A stretch of DNA of 64,000 nucleotides from Bryobacteraceae bacterium. Lineage in GTDB: Bacteria > Acidobacteriota > Terriglobia > Bryobacterales > Bryobacteraceae. The stretch is from assembly GCA_023384675.1 (NCBI GenBank), contig JAHDVK010000001.1, forward strand, positions 1 to 64,000, in the 5' to 3' direction. The position numbers and the translations under genes are program-made. This document shows, one piece after another, positions 11,370-21,506 of the stretch. The notes under the pieces were generated by a model. It saw only the letters and a program-made list of their open reading frames with translations. It was not told where the DNA came from and made no database searches. Numbering within the stretch: the first letter of the stretch is position 1; each line of letters begins with the position of its first letter.

Positions 11370-12269
11370 ATGAACGAGATGGAACGTTTGGACCCGAGTC
11401 TGGCGGATCAAGCAAAGAGTCTGGAACCGGACCCAGTGCCCACCGGGCGGCGGGGTTTTGTCGTGACGAGTCTGGCCGCGGGTTTCGCACTGGCCACGCA
11501 GCCGATTTCGGCGCAGACGATCACGACGGATACGCAGGGGCTTACTGCGGGTGAGGTGAAGGTTCCGGCGGAGGGCGGCGAAATGCCCACTTACCGCGCC
11601 CAACCCGCGGGCGGCAAGGGTCTGCCGATCGTGCTGGTGGTACACGAGATTTTTGGCGTGCATGAACATATCAAGGACATCTGCCGGCGGTTCGCGAAAG
11701 CGGGATATCTGGCGGTGGCGCCGGATCTCTATGCGCGGCAGGGCCGGGTGGACAACCTTGAGAACATCCAGGAGATCTTCAAGGTAGTTTCGCAGGTGCC
11801 AGACGCGCAGGTGCTGGCCGATCTCGACGCGTCGTACAAATGGGCGGCGGCGAGCGGCGGCGACGGGGAGAGGATGGGGGTCACGGGCTACTGCTGGGGC
11901 GGGCGGGTTGTCTGGCTATATGCAGCTCATCAGGCGAAGACGAAGGCCGGCGGCGCGTGGTACGGCAGTCTGGTGGCGCGGGCGAACTCGAAGGCCGCGC
12001 TGCAGCCGAGGCATCCGGTGGACGTGGCGGGCGAGTTGAAAGCTCCGGTGCTTGGCTTGTACGGAGAGGCGGATCAGGGCATTCCGGTGGCGACGGTCGA
12101 GAAGATGCGCGAGGCGCTGAAGGCGGCGGGGAGTCCTTCGGAGATCGTTCTCTATCCGAAAGGCAACCACGGCTTTTACGCGGACTACCGGCCGTCTTAT
12201 CAGAAAGAGCACGCCGACGACGCCTGGCGGCGGCTGCTGGCATGGTTCAAGAAATACGGCGTAGCCTGA
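11370..12269 (+). CDS. Tat-exported dienelactone hydrolase family protein
   Basis: This is an alpha/beta hydrolase of the dienelactone hydrolase family, which cleaves cyclic or activated esters. The N-terminus has a twin-arginine signal ([16 protein letters not shown]), so it should act outside the cytoplasm. The catalytic triad is visible as Cys175 in GYCWGG, Asp235 in EADQGIP and His267 in NHGFYADY. The 299-residue length fits a family member with a signal sequence. Its 3' end overlaps the start of the following phosphodiesterase gene by 28 bases, so the two are probably co-expressed. The natural substrate cannot be inferred. Confidence 0.9.
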   Translation: MNEMERLDPSLADQAKSLEPDPVPTGRRGFVVTSLAAGFALATQPISAQTITTDTQGLTAGEVKVPAEGGEMPTYRAQPAGGKGLPIVLVVHEIFGVHEHIKDICRRFAKAGYLAVAPDLYARQGRVDNLENIQEIFKVVSQVPDAQVLADLDASYKWAAASGGDGERMGVTGYCWGGRVVWLYAAHQAKTKAGGAWYGSLVARANSKAALQPRHPVDVAGELKAPVLGLYGEADQGIPVATVEKMREALKAAGSPSEIVLYPKGNHGFYADYRPSYQKEHADDAWRRLLAWFKKYGVA

Positions 12270-13987
12270 TTCCGCTGGCGCTGGCGCTGGCGCTCGGGTG
12301 GACGGGGACGGCGGCGGCGCAGCGGGTGGTGATCGTCTCCTTTGACGGGTTGGGGCATGAGTCGTTGACGTCGGAGCCCACGGCATCGGCATTGCCCACG
12401 TTTCAAAGGCTGCGGCGGTCCGGCGTGACGGCGGCGGGCGTGCAGCCGCATTTTCCGTCCACGACGGCGAATTCCCACGCGGCGCTGTTCACGGGGGCGT
12501 ATGGAAACGTTTCAAACATAACGTCGAACAGTTTGCCGCGCCTGCCGCGCGCCGCGCACCGGTTCACGGACCGGGCCGTGGGTTTTCGCAGCGATCAACT
12601 GGCGGCGGAGCCATTCTGGGTGGCGGCGGCGCGGCAGGGCAAGCGGGTGGTGGCGCATCAGGCGACACAGGCGTTTCCGTTCAACAAGGTGAACACGCAC
12701 CGGGGGGCGGTGGTGGTGAATGGGTACCAGACGCGGACGGTTGCGGGTTGGCAGGCGGTCGAACTCGAGGAGGGTGAGACGGCGAATTGGTTGGTTTCGG
12801 GGTATGCCTTCACGGCGGTCTTGCGGAAGGGCTGGGCGGAAGTGGGGGCGCGGGCATTGGGTGCTTCGGTGATGACGCCGGCGGCACAGGTGAGAGTAAA
12901 GGGAGAGAAGGCGGAGACCGGGCCGCCGCGGGGGCGGGCGCTCGCACGGCGGTTCAGCGAGGGGATGGTACTGCATCATTCGGCGGCTGATCCTCCCATG
13001 GCGATCCATTTCCGGCTGCTCCCGAGGGAGCGCGGATGGCTGCTGGTCCTGTCGCCGATGCAGGAATTGGGGCTGCACGATGGTGTGGGACGCAATGACG
13101 CGGTAGTGCGGCGATTGTTGAAGGAGGCTGGGGGCAGCCTCGGCAATGGCGCGGTGGCGCTGTTACGGCGGGGGACACTGTCGGAGGCGGAGTATCTCGA
13201 AACCGTTGAATTGCAGATCCGGCAGACGGTGCGCCATGCGGCGTGGCTGGACCGGCGGTTCCGGCCGGATGTGCTGCAGAGCTACCTGCCGTTTCCGGAC
13301 GAGACGGATCATGAGTGGGTCGGGCGAGGGGGAAAGTGGCGGGCATGGGCGTACTCGGCCGTGGATTGGGCGGCGGGCGAATTTGCCCGGCTGGCGGGGC
13401 CGAAGGATCATCTTCTGTTCGTTTCCGACCACGGGATGGCGCGGATCGAGCGGGGGGTGAATGTGAATCAGGCGCTGCGGGAAGCGGGGTTGGAGGGTCG
13501 CGCGGTGCATTTGTACAATTCGGTGCTGGTGAATACGACGGACTGGAAAGAGGGCGTGGTCGCGCCGGAGGCGAAGGCGGCGGTGGTGGAGCGGGTGCGG
13601 GCGGCGCTGGAGGGACTGACGGATCCGGAGACGGGCGAGCGGGTGGTGACGGCGTTCTTCACGCCGGAGGAGCATGGGAAGTTGTACGGAATCGGGGGAC
13701 CGGCGGGGGCGGACTTGTATTTCGACCTGCTTCCGGGTTGGCGGGTGGTGGACGGTGGGAAGGGCGAGGTGGTGGTCCGGTTCGAGCAGGTGACGGGGTC
13801 ACACGGTTTCGATCCGCTGCGGCGGGACATGCTGGCGATCTGCGTGGGACGCGGGCCGCGTTTCCCTCGTGGGGGTCGGTGGCCGAGGCTGCGGATCACG
13901 CAGATTGCGCCCCTGGTGACGGATCTGCTGGGTGTGTGGCCGCCGCGTCAAGCGAGGGAGAGGAGTCCGCTGGCATTGCAACCTTAG
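12242..13987 (+). CDS. exported type I phosphodiesterase / alkaline phosphatase-superfamily protein
   Basis: A 581-residue protein of the nucleotide pyrophosphatase/phosphodiesterase family (PF01663-like). After a signal sequence ([19 protein letters not shown]) come the metal-site motif [13 protein letters not shown], the presumed nucleophile segment [33 protein letters not shown] and [12 protein letters not shown], which together supply the two-metal ligands. The start at 12242 is chosen because it directly precedes the signal peptide; the frame is open upstream to 11840 only as a shadow of the hydrolase gene. The substrate is unknown: nucleotides, phospholipid head groups or sugar phosphates are possible. 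Confidence 0.85.
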   Translation: MVQEIRRSLIPLALALALGWTGTAAAQRVVIVSFDGLGHESLTSEPTASALPTFQRLRRSGVTAAGVQPHFPSTTANSHAALFTGAYGNVSNITSNSLPRLPRAAHRFTDRAVGFRSDQLAAEPFWVAAARQGKRVVAHQATQAFPFNKVNTHRGAVVVNGYQTRTVAGWQAVELEEGETANWLVSGYAFTAVLRKGWAEVGARALGASVMTPAAQVRVKGEKAETGPPRGRALARRFSEGMVLHHSAADPPMAIHFRLLPRERGWLLVLSPMQELGLHDGVGRNDAVVRRLLKEAGGSLGNGAVALLRRGTLSEAEYLETVELQIRQTVRHAAWLDRRFRPDVLQSYLPFPDETDHEWVGRGGKWRAWAYSAVDWAAGEFARLAGPKDHLLFVSDHGMARIERGVNVNQALREAGLEGRAVHLYNSVLVNTTDWKEGVVAPEAKAAVVERVRAALEGLTDPETGERVVTAFFTPEEHGKLYGIGGPAGADLYFDLLPGWRVVDGGKGEVVVRFEQVTGSHGFDPLRRDMLAICVGRGPRFPRGGRWPRLRITQIAPLVTDLLGVWPPRQARERSPLALQP

Positions 13988-14047
13988 GCGGCGGCGCGTT
14001 AGCGTGGTAGATGGTCCGATGGGCGGGCCGCGTGGAACTGGAACAGC

Positions 14048-14905
14048 ATGGATTGGTTCAAGAGATCGAAGAAGGTGGAGCGTGTCGCGGATGCCGACAC
14101 GCGCCACGTGCGCACTGAAGGGTTGTGGATCAAGTGCGACGGCTGCCGGCAGATCATCTGGCGAAAGGATCTCGAAGAGAATCTGAACTGCTGCCCGAAG
14201 TGCGGGTTTCATTTCAAGATCGACGCGCGGACGCGGCTGCGATTCCTGATGGACGAGGGCGAATGGACCGAGCATGACGCGGGCCTGGTGTCGACTGACC
14301 CGCTGGAGTTCGTCGATTCGAAGCCCTACAGCGAGCGCCTGCAGGCGATGCGGAAGGCGACAGGCATTGAGGATGCGCTGATCTCGGCGACGGGGCGGAT
14401 CGAGGGGCGGACCGTTGAAGTGTGCTCGCTGGAACTGAAGTTCATCGGCGGATCGATGGGCGCGGTGATGGGGGAGAAGATCACGCGAGCGATCGAAAGG
14501 TCGCTGGAGACGCGCCACCCGCTGATCATCGTGTCGGCTTCGGGCGGGGCGCGGATGCAGGAAGGCGCGGTCAGCCTGATGCAGTTGGGCAAGATCAGCG
14601 CGGCGCTGATGCTGCTGGACAAGGCCGCGGTCCCGTTCATCTCGCTGATGACGGATCCGACAACCGGGGGCGTGACGGCTTCGTTCGCCATGTTGGGCGA
14701 CTTGAACATCGCGGAGCCGGGGGCATTGATCGGGTTTGCGGGACCGCGAGTGATCGAACAGACCATCCGGCAGAAGCTGCCGGCGGGGTTTCAGCGGTCG
14801 GAGTTTGTCCTGGAACACGGGTTCCTCGACGCGGTGGTACCGAGACCCGAATTGCGGGCTTTTCTCGCGCGATCGCTTGATTTCTTCTGTGAATCCTCGC
14901 AATAA
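14048..14905 (+). CDS. accD: acetyl-CoA carboxylase carboxyltransferase subunit beta
   Basis: AccD with AccA transfers the carboxyl group from biotin to acetyl-CoA to make malonyl-CoA, the first step of fatty acid synthesis. The 285-residue length is typical. The N-terminal zinc ribbon has Cys30, Cys33, Cys49 and Cys52. The crotonase-fold core shows SASGGARMQEG and DPTTGGVTASFA, and the tail FAGPRVIEQTIRQKLP is diagnostic. The frequent partner folC does not follow; an ABC-F ATPase gene starts 12 bases downstream. Confidence 0.97.
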   Translation: MDWFKRSKKVERVADADTRHVRTEGLWIKCDGCRQIIWRKDLEENLNCCPKCGFHFKIDARTRLRFLMDEGEWTEHDAGLVSTDPLEFVDSKPYSERLQAMRKATGIEDALISATGRIEGRTVEVCSLELKFIGGSMGAVMGEKITRAIERSLETRHPLIIVSASGGARMQEGAVSLMQLGKISAALMLLDKAAVPFISLMTDPTTGGVTASFAMLGDLNIAEPGALIGFAGPRVIEQTIRQKLPAGFQRSEFVLEHGFLDAVVPRPELRAFLARSLDFFCESSQ

Positions 14906-14917
14906 AGGGCGGCAGCG

Positions 14918-16831
14918 ATGATCTCGCTGGTGAACGCCGGCAAGCGTTTCGGCGCGCGGGTCCTGTTTGAGGGCATCAACTGGCTTCTCACGCCGCAGGA
15001 CCGGGTGGGTCTGGTGGGGGCGAACGGTACCGGGAAGACGACCTTGCTGCGCATGCTCGCGGGGACGGAGCAGGCGGACGCGGGCGAAATCACCAAACAG
15101 AAGGGCCTGGTGACCGGCTATCTGCCGCAGGACGGCCTCCAACTCTCGGGGAGGACCGTGTTCGACGAATGCCTTTCGGTGTTCGACGAGCAGAGGGAGA
15201 TGGAGCGGGAGATGGAGCGACTGGCGCACGTGATGGCAGAGGCGGCGCCGGGATCCGATGAGTACCAGCAGGCGGCGGAGCGGTACGCTTCGCTGGATTC
15301 GCACTTTCGCAACCTGGACGGCTATTCGCTCGAGGCTAAGGTGGGGACGGTGCTGTCCGGGTTGGGCTTTCCCAAGGAAGATTGGACTCGGCGCACGGAG
15401 CATTTCTCCGGCGGCTGGCAGATGCGGATCGCGTTAGCGAAACTGCTGCTGCAGCAGCCCGATCTGTTGCTGCTCGACGAGCCGACGAATCACCTCGACC
15501 TCGAGGCGCGCAACTGGCTGGAAGACTACCTGGGCAGCTACCCGAATGCGTTCGTTCTCATCTCGCACGACCGCTATTTCCTGGATGTGACCGTGCGCAA
15601 AATCGCGGAGCTATGGAACCGCGGCCTGCATTTCTACCCGGGCAATTTCGAGAAGTACCTGAAGCAGAAGACCGAGCGGCGCGAACAACTGGAGTCGGCC
15701 TACAAGAATCAGCGCGACCGCATCGAGCAACTGGAAGCCTTTATCAATCGTTTCCGGGCGAAGGCGACCAAAGCGAAGCAGGTGCAGTCGCGGATCAAGG
15801 AGCTCGAGAAGATCGAGCGGATCGAGATCCCGCCGGAAGAGAAGACCATCCACTTCACGTTCCCGCAGCCGAAGCCCTCGGGGCGGGTGGTGGCGGAGTT
15901 CCGCGGCGTGGCGAAGGCCTACGGCGAGAAGCTCGTGTTGAGCGGCGTGAGCTTCGCCATCGAGCGGCATGACCGCGTCGCGCTGGTGGGTGTCAATGGG
16001 GCGGGGAAGTCCACGCTCATCAAGCTGCTGGCGGGCACGGAGCCGTTGACCCGCGGCGAATACACGCTGGGCCACAACGCGATGCCGGACTATTTCGCGC
16101 AGGACCAGTACAAGGAACTCGACCCGGAGGCGAAGCTGCTGGACGATTTGACGAGCGTGGCGAACGGAAAAACCGTGACCGAACTGCGCTCGCTGCTAGG
16201 CTGCTTCCTGTTCTCCGAGGACGACGTGTACAAACCGATCGGCGTGCTGAGCGGCGGCGAGCGGAACCGGTACGCGCTGGCGCGGCTGCTGCTGAACCCG
16301 TCGAATTTTCTGCTGCTGGACGAACCGACAAACCACCTCGATATGCGTGCGAAAGACGTGTTGCTGAGCGCGCTGGAGGAGTTTACCGGCACGGTGGTGT
16401 TCGTTTCGCACGACCGCTACTTCATCGACAAACTCGCGACGCGCGTCATCGAGATCGAGAACGGACAGGTCCAGGTGTATCCGGGTAACTACGAGGACTA
16501 TCTGTACCGGAAGGGCGGAGGCGCGGCCCCGGTTCAAGCAGCCGAAGAGACGTCGGCGGCATCCACCGAGAACGGCGCCACATCCGCCGCGGCCGCGAGG
16601 CGCGTGAACCCGATCCGGGTGCAGAAGTTGAAGCGGCGGGTGGCGGAGTTGGAGGGGCTGGCGGCGAACCTGGAGACGGAAATCGGTGAGCTTGAAGCGG
16701 CGCTCTCGCATTATGTAACCGCGGAGGAAACGCAGCGCCAGGGCCGTCAGCTTGAGCAGAAGCGGGCGGCGCTGGCGGAGGCGATGCGGGAGTGGGAAGC
16801 GGCGGCGATGGAGTTGGAAGAGGCCGGTTGA
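14918..16831 (+). CDS. ABC-F family ATPase (Uup/EttA-like)
   Basis: A soluble protein of 637 residues with two ABC ATPase domains and no membrane segment. Walker A motifs GANGTGKTT (about residues 34-42) and GVNGAGKST (about 358-366), signatures FSGGWQMR and LSGGERNR, and both LLLDEPTNHLD Walker B boxes are intact. A charged interdomain linker (YKNQRDRIEQLEAFINRFR) and a C-terminal coiled coil (from about 565) match the Uup or YheS type. ABC-F proteins act on the ribosome, relieving stalls or conferring antibiotic protection; the exact role here is not predictable. It is probably co-transcribed with accD. Confidence 0.93.
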   Translation: MISLVNAGKRFGARVLFEGINWLLTPQDRVGLVGANGTGKTTLLRMLAGTEQADAGEITKQKGLVTGYLPQDGLQLSGRTVFDECLSVFDEQREMEREMERLAHVMAEAAPGSDEYQQAAERYASLDSHFRNLDGYSLEAKVGTVLSGLGFPKEDWTRRTEHFSGGWQMRIALAKLLLQQPDLLLLDEPTNHLDLEARNWLEDYLGSYPNAFVLISHDRYFLDVTVRKIAELWNRGLHFYPGNFEKYLKQKTERREQLESAYKNQRDRIEQLEAFINRFRAKATKAKQVQSRIKELEKIERIEIPPEEKTIHFTFPQPKPSGRVVAEFRGVAKAYGEKLVLSGVSFAIERHDRVALVGVNGAGKSTLIKLLAGTEPLTRGEYTLGHNAMPDYFAQDQYKELDPEAKLLDDLTSVANGKTVTELRSLLGCFLFSEDDVYKPIGVLSGGERNRYALARLLLNPSNFLLLDEPTNHLDMRAKDVLLSALEEFTGTVVFVSHDRYFIDKLATRVIEIENGQVQVYPGNYEDYLYRKGGGAAPVQAAEETSAASTENGATSAAAARRVNPIRVQKLKRRVAELEGLAANLETEIGELEAALSHYVTAEETQRQGRQLEQKRAALAEAMREWEAAAMELEEAG

Positions 16832-16901
16832 CGGACGCAACCGGACTTGGCGCGCGGGCGTCAATCGGATGAGAATCGTTCGAGTAGCCTGAAAAGCAGC
16901 C

Positions 16902-18260
16902 ATGTCACAGCGCATTCTGATCGTCGAGGACGAAGACAAACTCCGGCGGGTGCTGAGCCTGCATTTGCAGGGCGAGGGTTACGAGGTCGATGAAGCACGG
17001 ACGGCGGAAGAAGCGATGCCGCTGGCGGATCGCGCGGCGCTGGTGTTGACCGATTTACGCCTGCCCACGCTGGACGGATTGACGCTGATGGAAAGACTGC
17101 GGCTGACCACGCCGGCGACGCCCGTGGTGGTGATGACGGCCTATGGCTCGGTGGAAGTGGCCGTGGAGGCGATGAAGCGCGGCGCGGCGGACTTTCTGCC
17201 GAAACCGTTTTCGCTCGATCACCTGATGACGGTGGTTCGCAAGGTGATGGAGGTGAAGACGCTGCGCGAGGAGAACGTGCGGCTCAAGGAGGAACTGGGC
17301 CACCGTTATGCGTTCGACAACATCATCGGGCGCGGCGCGCGGATGCGCGAGATCCTGGGGAGCGTGGAGCGCGTGGCTCCGACGCGCACCACCGTGCTGC
17401 TGTGCGGCGAATCGGGCGTGGGCAAGGATCTAATCGCGCGCGCGATTCACTTTCATTCGCCGCGCGCACGCCATCCCTTTGTCAAGATCAATTGCACCGC
17501 GATTCCCGAGAACCTGATGGAATCCGAGCTGTTCGGCTACGAAAAAGGCGCTTTTACGGGCGCGGCGCAGGCCAAGCCGGGCAAGTTCGAACAGGCGGAC
17601 ACGGGCACCGTGTTCCTGGACGAAATCGGCGACGTTCCGCCGTCGATCCAGGTGAAGCTGCTGCGCGTGCTGCAGGAGCGCGAGTTCGAGCGGCTGGGGT
17701 CCAACAAGACGCGCTCTATCGATGTGCGCGTGATCGCGGCGACGAATGTCGATCTGCAGCGGGCCATTGAGGAAGGCAATTTCCGCGAGGACTTGTACTA
17801 CCGTCTGAACGTATTTCCCATGACGATTCCCTCGCTGCGCGACCGCCGCGAGGACATTCCGTTTCTGGCCGAGCATTTCCTCGCCCGCTTCGCGGCACAG
17901 CAGGGGCGCCCGCCGCTCAAACTCTCGGCTGAAGCGCAGAGAAAACTGGTGCAGTACGACTGGCCGGGCAATGTGCGCGAGTTGGAAAACGCAATCGAAC
18001 GCGCGCTGGTGATGGCCGCGGGCGATACGCTGCGTGAGGACGACATCCGCCTGGATCACGCGCCGCGCCGCGGCTCGGCATCGGCGGGGCTGAATGGGGA
18101 CGGCTTTCTGCCGGAGGGCGTGACGCTCGACCAGCACGAACAGCAGTTGATCCGCGAGGCGCTTAGACGCACGGGCGGCAACAAATCACAGGCCGCGCGG
18201 CTGTTGGGGCTGAGCCGGAACGCACTGCGCTACCGGTTGGCGCAGATGGGCCTGGAATAG
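16902..18260 (+). CDS. NtrC-type sigma-54-dependent response regulator
   Basis: A 452-residue three-domain regulator. The receiver domain has the phosphoacceptor Asp51 (VLTDLRLPT). The AAA+ domain has Walker A GESGVGKD (about 168-175) and the sigma-54 contact loop GAFTGA (about 216-221). The C-terminus has a Fis-type helix-turn-helix ([20 protein letters not shown], about 425-445). No histidine kinase gene is adjacent, so its partner and target promoters are unknown. It follows the ABC-F gene by 70 bases on the same strand. Confidence 0.95.
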   Translation: MSQRILIVEDEDKLRRVLSLHLQGEGYEVDEARTAEEAMPLADRAALVLTDLRLPTLDGLTLMERLRLTTPATPVVVMTAYGSVEVAVEAMKRGAADFLPKPFSLDHLMTVVRKVMEVKTLREENVRLKEELGHRYAFDNIIGRGARMREILGSVERVAPTRTTVLLCGESGVGKDLIARAIHFHSPRARHPFVKINCTAIPENLMESELFGYEKGAFTGAAQAKPGKFEQADTGTVFLDEIGDVPPSIQVKLLRVLQEREFERLGSNKTRSIDVRVIAATNVDLQRAIEEGNFREDLYYRLNVFPMTIPSLRDRREDIPFLAEHFLARFAAQQGRPPLKLSAEAQRKLVQYDWPGNVRELENAIERALVMAAGDTLREDDIRLDHAPRRGSASAGLNGDGFLPEGVTLDQHEQQLIREALRRTGGNKSQAARLLGLSRNALRYRLAQMGLE

Positions 18261-18263
18261 GGT

Positions 18264-19097
18264 TTACCCGCGCCGGGCGCGCGCGGCCCACGTCTTCAGA
18301 AACGTACTGGCCAGAATGATCAGACCGCCGAGCACAGCCCACCGTCCGGTTCGCTCGCCGTGCAGCAGCCAGGTCCAGACAGGGTTGGCGATAGGTTCGA
18401 TCAGCAGAAGTGTGGACGATTCGAAGGCGGGTACGCTGCGCATACCGCGGGTCAACAGCCAGTAGGCGGCTCCGATTTGGACGAAGCCCAGGTAGAGCAC
18501 CAGCAGCACATCGTTGACGGGCATGGAGTTCGCGGGCAGCGCAGACGGCAAACAAAACGCGAAGGCGAGCAGGTTCCCGGCGGTGACGGTGGCGAGCGCG
18601 GCGCCGGGATTCTCGCGGGCGGCCATCCAGCGCAGTCCGGCCAGCGTGAAGGCCCAGGCGACGGAGGACAGCAGGCCGTAGAGGTTGCCGCGCAGGGGGT
18701 CGGGCGCGGTGGCTTGCGGGTCCTGCACGCCGGCAAAGAAGAGGCTCATGCCGCCTGCGAGTGTAGCGGCGTAGAGTAAATCGCTGCGCCGGATGGGCTC
18801 CTTCAGCAGCAGCGGGCCCAGCAGCAGCATCCAGGCGGGCGCCGCGGATTGCAGGAAGATAGCGTTCGCAGCGGTGGTGAGCTTGGTGGCGTGGACGAAG
18901 AGCACAAGACACGAAGCGTAGGCCACGCCCACGGCCCACACGCGCCACTGGCCGATGGCCCGGGCTTCGCGGACGAAGACCCACAAGGCGACGGCGGCCA
19001 CGGCGGAACGGAAACCGGCGGTCTGCCAGGAAGTGATCGAAGTGGCCTTGATGGCGGCGCCGCCGGTGGAAAACAGCAGCGCGGCGCCGATCAGCAT
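18264..19097 (-). CDS. EamA/DMT-superfamily transporter
   Basis: Ten hydrophobic segments in two five-helix repeats (first repeat begins MLIGAALLFSTGGAAIK) mark an EamA-type permease, a group that exports or imports metabolites such as amino acids. The ATG at 19097 gives 277 residues and starts at the first helix. TTG codons at 19136 and 19211 are alternatives; the latter has a GAGG ribosome-binding candidate, but would overlap the start of scpA on the other strand. Substrate is unknown. It is convergent with the response regulator gene. Confidence 0.88.
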   Translation of the reverse strand: MLIGAALLFSTGGAAIKATSITSWQTAGFRSAVAAVALWVFVREARAIGQWRVWAVGVAYASCLVLFVHATKLTTAANAIFLQSAAPAWMLLLGPLLLKEPIRRSDLLYAATLAGGMSLFFAGVQDPQATAPDPLRGNLYGLLSSVAWAFTLAGLRWMAARENPGAALATVTAGNLLAFAFCLPSALPANSMPVNDVLLVLYLGFVQIGAAYWLLTRGMRSVPAFESSTLLLIEPIANPVWTWLLHGERTGRWAVLGGLIILASTFLKTWAARARRG

Positions 19098-19194
19098 GAG
19101 GCGCGGGGCGAGTCCGGATTGGGCGGCGGGGGTCAAAGAATCAGAATAGCGGCCGGGCGAGGCGGTTTGGCGGGGCTTGTTATCCTGATAGCTG

Positions 19195-19983
19195 GTGTCT
19201 TCCCCGCTCAATGTCCGCCTCGATCAGTACGAGGGCCCGCTGGATCTGCTACTGGACCTGATCCGGAGGCAGCAGATCAACATCTATGACATCCCGATCG
19301 CGAAGATTACGCAGCAGTATCTTGGATATCTCGAGCAAGCCGCGGATCTCGACATCGAGGTGTCGGCGGAGTTCGTCTACATGGCGGCAACGCTGATCCA
19401 CATCAAGTCGAAAGTGCTATTGCCGCGCGATCCGGAGTTGGACAGGATCGACCCCGAAGAGGACCCGCGCAAGGAGCTGGTGGACCGGCTGCTCGAGTAC
19501 GAACGCTTCAAGTCGGCCGCGGCCATGCTGCAGGAAAAGCGCATGATCGAGGAGGCCATCTGGACCAATCCTCAGATCCAGAACTTCGTGACGGACGACG
19601 GCGGGCCGAACCTCGCCGTATCGCTGTTCGACCTGGTGAAGACCTTCGAGCAGGTGCTGGAGCGCGCGAAATCGCGGCCCATGTACGAGGTGGACAAGGA
19701 GGACGTGTCGGTCCCCGACATGATCCTGCTGCTGAAGAACATTCTGCGCGACGTACCGAAATCGCAAAGCGTGCCGCTGGTGCCGCTGTTCGAGAAGCAG
19801 CGCTCGCGACGGGCGATGATCTGTCTTTTCCTGGCGATTCTCGAGATGGTGAAGCAGGAGGCCATCCGGCTCACCCAAAGCGAGAGTTTCGGCGAGATCC
19901 ACGTGAAGCGCGCCGACGGCTTCGATGGCGCACTGGGCGACGAAGAGCAGATCGCGCGCCTGCAAGACGAATACAAGAACTGA
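19195..19983 (+). CDS. scpA: segregation and condensation protein A
   Basis: ScpA is the kleisin that bridges SMC heads and, with ScpB, forms the bacterial condensin complex for chromosome segregation. The 262-residue protein has the family's start YEGPLDLLLDLIRRQ (about residues 13-27), the segment FVYMAATLIHIKSKVLLP, and a C-terminal winged-helix region. A GTG start is used. It heads an operon scpA-scpB-rluB-CoA-binding protein, with scpB starting one base after its stop. Confidence 0.95.
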   Translation: MSSPLNVRLDQYEGPLDLLLDLIRRQQINIYDIPIAKITQQYLGYLEQAADLDIEVSAEFVYMAATLIHIKSKVLLPRDPELDRIDPEEDPRKELVDRLLEYERFKSAAAMLQEKRMIEEAIWTNPQIQNFVTDDGGPNLAVSLFDLVKTFEQVLERAKSRPMYEVDKEDVSVPDMILLLKNILRDVPKSQSVPLVPLFEKQRSRRAMICLFLAILEMVKQEAIRLTQSESFGEIHVKRADGFDGALGDEEQIARLQDEYKN

Positions 19984-19984
19984 C

Positions 19985-20782
19985 ATGGATGAAATGAACG
20001 ACGAACAGGCGGCTCCGCAAGAGCAGCCCGAACAACAAGCGCCGGTGGAGCAGGAAACCATGGAGGCGGTGGAGTTGCTCGGCGCGACGGAGCAGCCGGC
20101 GAACACCGAAGAGGCCGAGCACGCGGAGCTGAAAGCGGTGCTCGAGGCGGTGGTGTACGTGCTGAACGAGCCGATGCCCGCGGCGCAGATCGCGCAGGCG
20201 CTGGACCGCGATCCCGAGCGCGTGGAAGCGTTGCTGCGTGAGCTGGCGGAAGAGACGAGCCGCGCCGATCGCGGCATCTTCATCCGCGAGGTGGCGGGCG
20301 GCTATCAGATGGCGACGAAACCGGAGCACCACGAGGTGCTGCGTCAGTTCGTGCGCAACCTGAAGCAGCCGTTGAAGCTGTCGCAGGCGGCTCTGGAAAC
20401 GCTGGCGGTGATCGCCTACAAGCAGCCCATCACGCTGCCCGAGATTCTCGAGATTCGCGGCGTGCAGGGCGGAGGCGTGCTGAAGACGCTGATCGACCGC
20501 AAGCTGGTGACCACGGCCGGTCGCAAGGCTGTGATCGGCAAGCCGATGATGTACAAGACGACGAAGGAGTTCCTGACGCAGTTCGGGTTGAAAGACGTCA
20601 GCGAACTGCCTTCGTTGAAGGAGTTCGAGGAGATCCGGCGGCAGTCGATGGCGGAAGACGAGTTGACGCCCGCGGAGCCGGCGCAACTGCCGCTGGACGA
20701 AGCGCCGGAAGAGCCCGCGGGCGAGCCGGACGCCCCGCCCGAAGTAGTGCCCGCGGATGAAGAGCCGCGCAACGATGGCTGA
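19985..20782 (+). CDS. scpB: segregation and condensation protein B
   Basis: ScpB is the winged-helix partner of ScpA in the SMC condensin. The core (about residues 45-200) has LKAVLEAVVYVLNEPM, the conserved GGYQMATKPEH and LAVIAYKQPITLPEILEIRG. Both ends carry long acidic Pro/Glu-rich extensions that are probably disordered. The ATG at 19985 follows the scpA stop; a second at 19994 is possible. Its last codons overlap the next gene's ATG. Confidence 0.94.
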   Translation: MDEMNDEQAAPQEQPEQQAPVEQETMEAVELLGATEQPANTEEAEHAELKAVLEAVVYVLNEPMPAAQIAQALDRDPERVEALLRELAEETSRADRGIFIREVAGGYQMATKPEHHEVLRQFVRNLKQPLKLSQAALETLAVIAYKQPITLPEILEIRGVQGGGVLKTLIDRKLVTTAGRKAVIGKPMMYKTTKEFLTQFGLKDVSELPSLKEFEEIRRQSMAEDELTPAEPAQLPLDEAPEEPAGEPDAPPEVVPADEEPRNDG

Positions 20783-21506
20783 AGAACGCATTCACAAGCT
20801 CCTGGCGCATGCGGGCGTCGCATCGCGGCGTAAAGCCGAGGACCTGATGCGCGAGGGCCGCGTGACGGTAAACGGCGAGATTGTCAGCGAGCCTGGCGCG
20901 AAGGCCGATATCGCGCGGGACCACATCAAGGTGGACGGCAAGCTGCTGAAGCCGCCGAAGGCCCACGTCTATCTCGCTTTGAATAAGCCGCGCGAGGTCG
21001 TGACGACGCTTTCCGATCCCGAGGGCCGCAGAAATGTGCGGCATTTGATTGAGCGCAAGGTGAGGGAACGCGTGTTTCCCGTGGGGCGGCTCGATTACCT
21101 GAGCGAAGGGCTGCTGTTGATGACTACCGACGGCGAATTCTCGAACCGCATCACGTCCCCGGCCGGCCACGTAGAGAAGACGTATGTCGCAAAAGTGAAC
21201 GGGGCGCTGACGCAGGAGCAGCTTGAACAATTCCGCCAGGGAATTGCGCTCCATGGCCGCCGGACGGCCCCCGCACGCATCAAACTACTGAAGCCTTCAA
21301 AGAATCCGTGGTACGAGATCACCATCACGGAAGGCCGCCAGAATCAGATCCGCATCATGTTCAAGAATCTCGGGCGGCTGGTGGAGAAGCTGCGCCGGGT
21401 GCAAATCGGATTTCTCAAGCTGGATGTAAAGCCGGGCGAGTTCCGGCATCTCACCCCGAAGGAAGTCGAACGGTTCCGCAAAATTCTCAAACTGGAGAAG
21501 GCATGA
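20775..21506 (+). CDS. rluB: RluB/RsuA-family 23S/16S rRNA pseudouridine synthase
   Basis: The 243-residue enzyme isomerises a uridine in rRNA to pseudouridine. An N-terminal S4 RNA-binding domain (IHKLLAHAGVASRRKAEDLM) precedes the synthase domain with catalytic Asp in GRLDYLSEGLLLMTTDG. The family segment EGRQNQIRIMF is present. RluB versus RluE or RsuA cannot be settled by eye; the scpB linkage is typical of RluB. The ATG overlaps the scpB stop (ATGGCTGA). Confidence 0.9.
   Translation: MAEERIHKLLAHAGVASRRKAEDLMREGRVTVNGEIVSEPGAKADIARDHIKVDGKLLKPPKAHVYLALNKPREVVTTLSDPEGRRNVRHLIERKVRERVFPVGRLDYLSEGLLLMTTDGEFSNRITSPAGHVEKTYVAKVNGALTQEQLEQFRQGIALHGRRTAPARIKLLKPSKNPWYEITITEGRQNQIRIMFKNLGRLVEKLRRVQIGFLKLDVKPGEFRHLTPKEVERFRKILKLEKA

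Noticed and set aside
11840-12241. Long N-terminal extension of the exported phosphodiesterase
   Set aside because: This part is out of frame with the hydrolase gene it overlaps, is Arg/Gly-rich and has no similarity; the signal peptide begins at 12242.
13799-15403. 534-codon antisense frame across accD and the ABC-F gene
   Set aside because: It opposes two confident genes, has no domain features and shows low-complexity Arg/His-rich composition.
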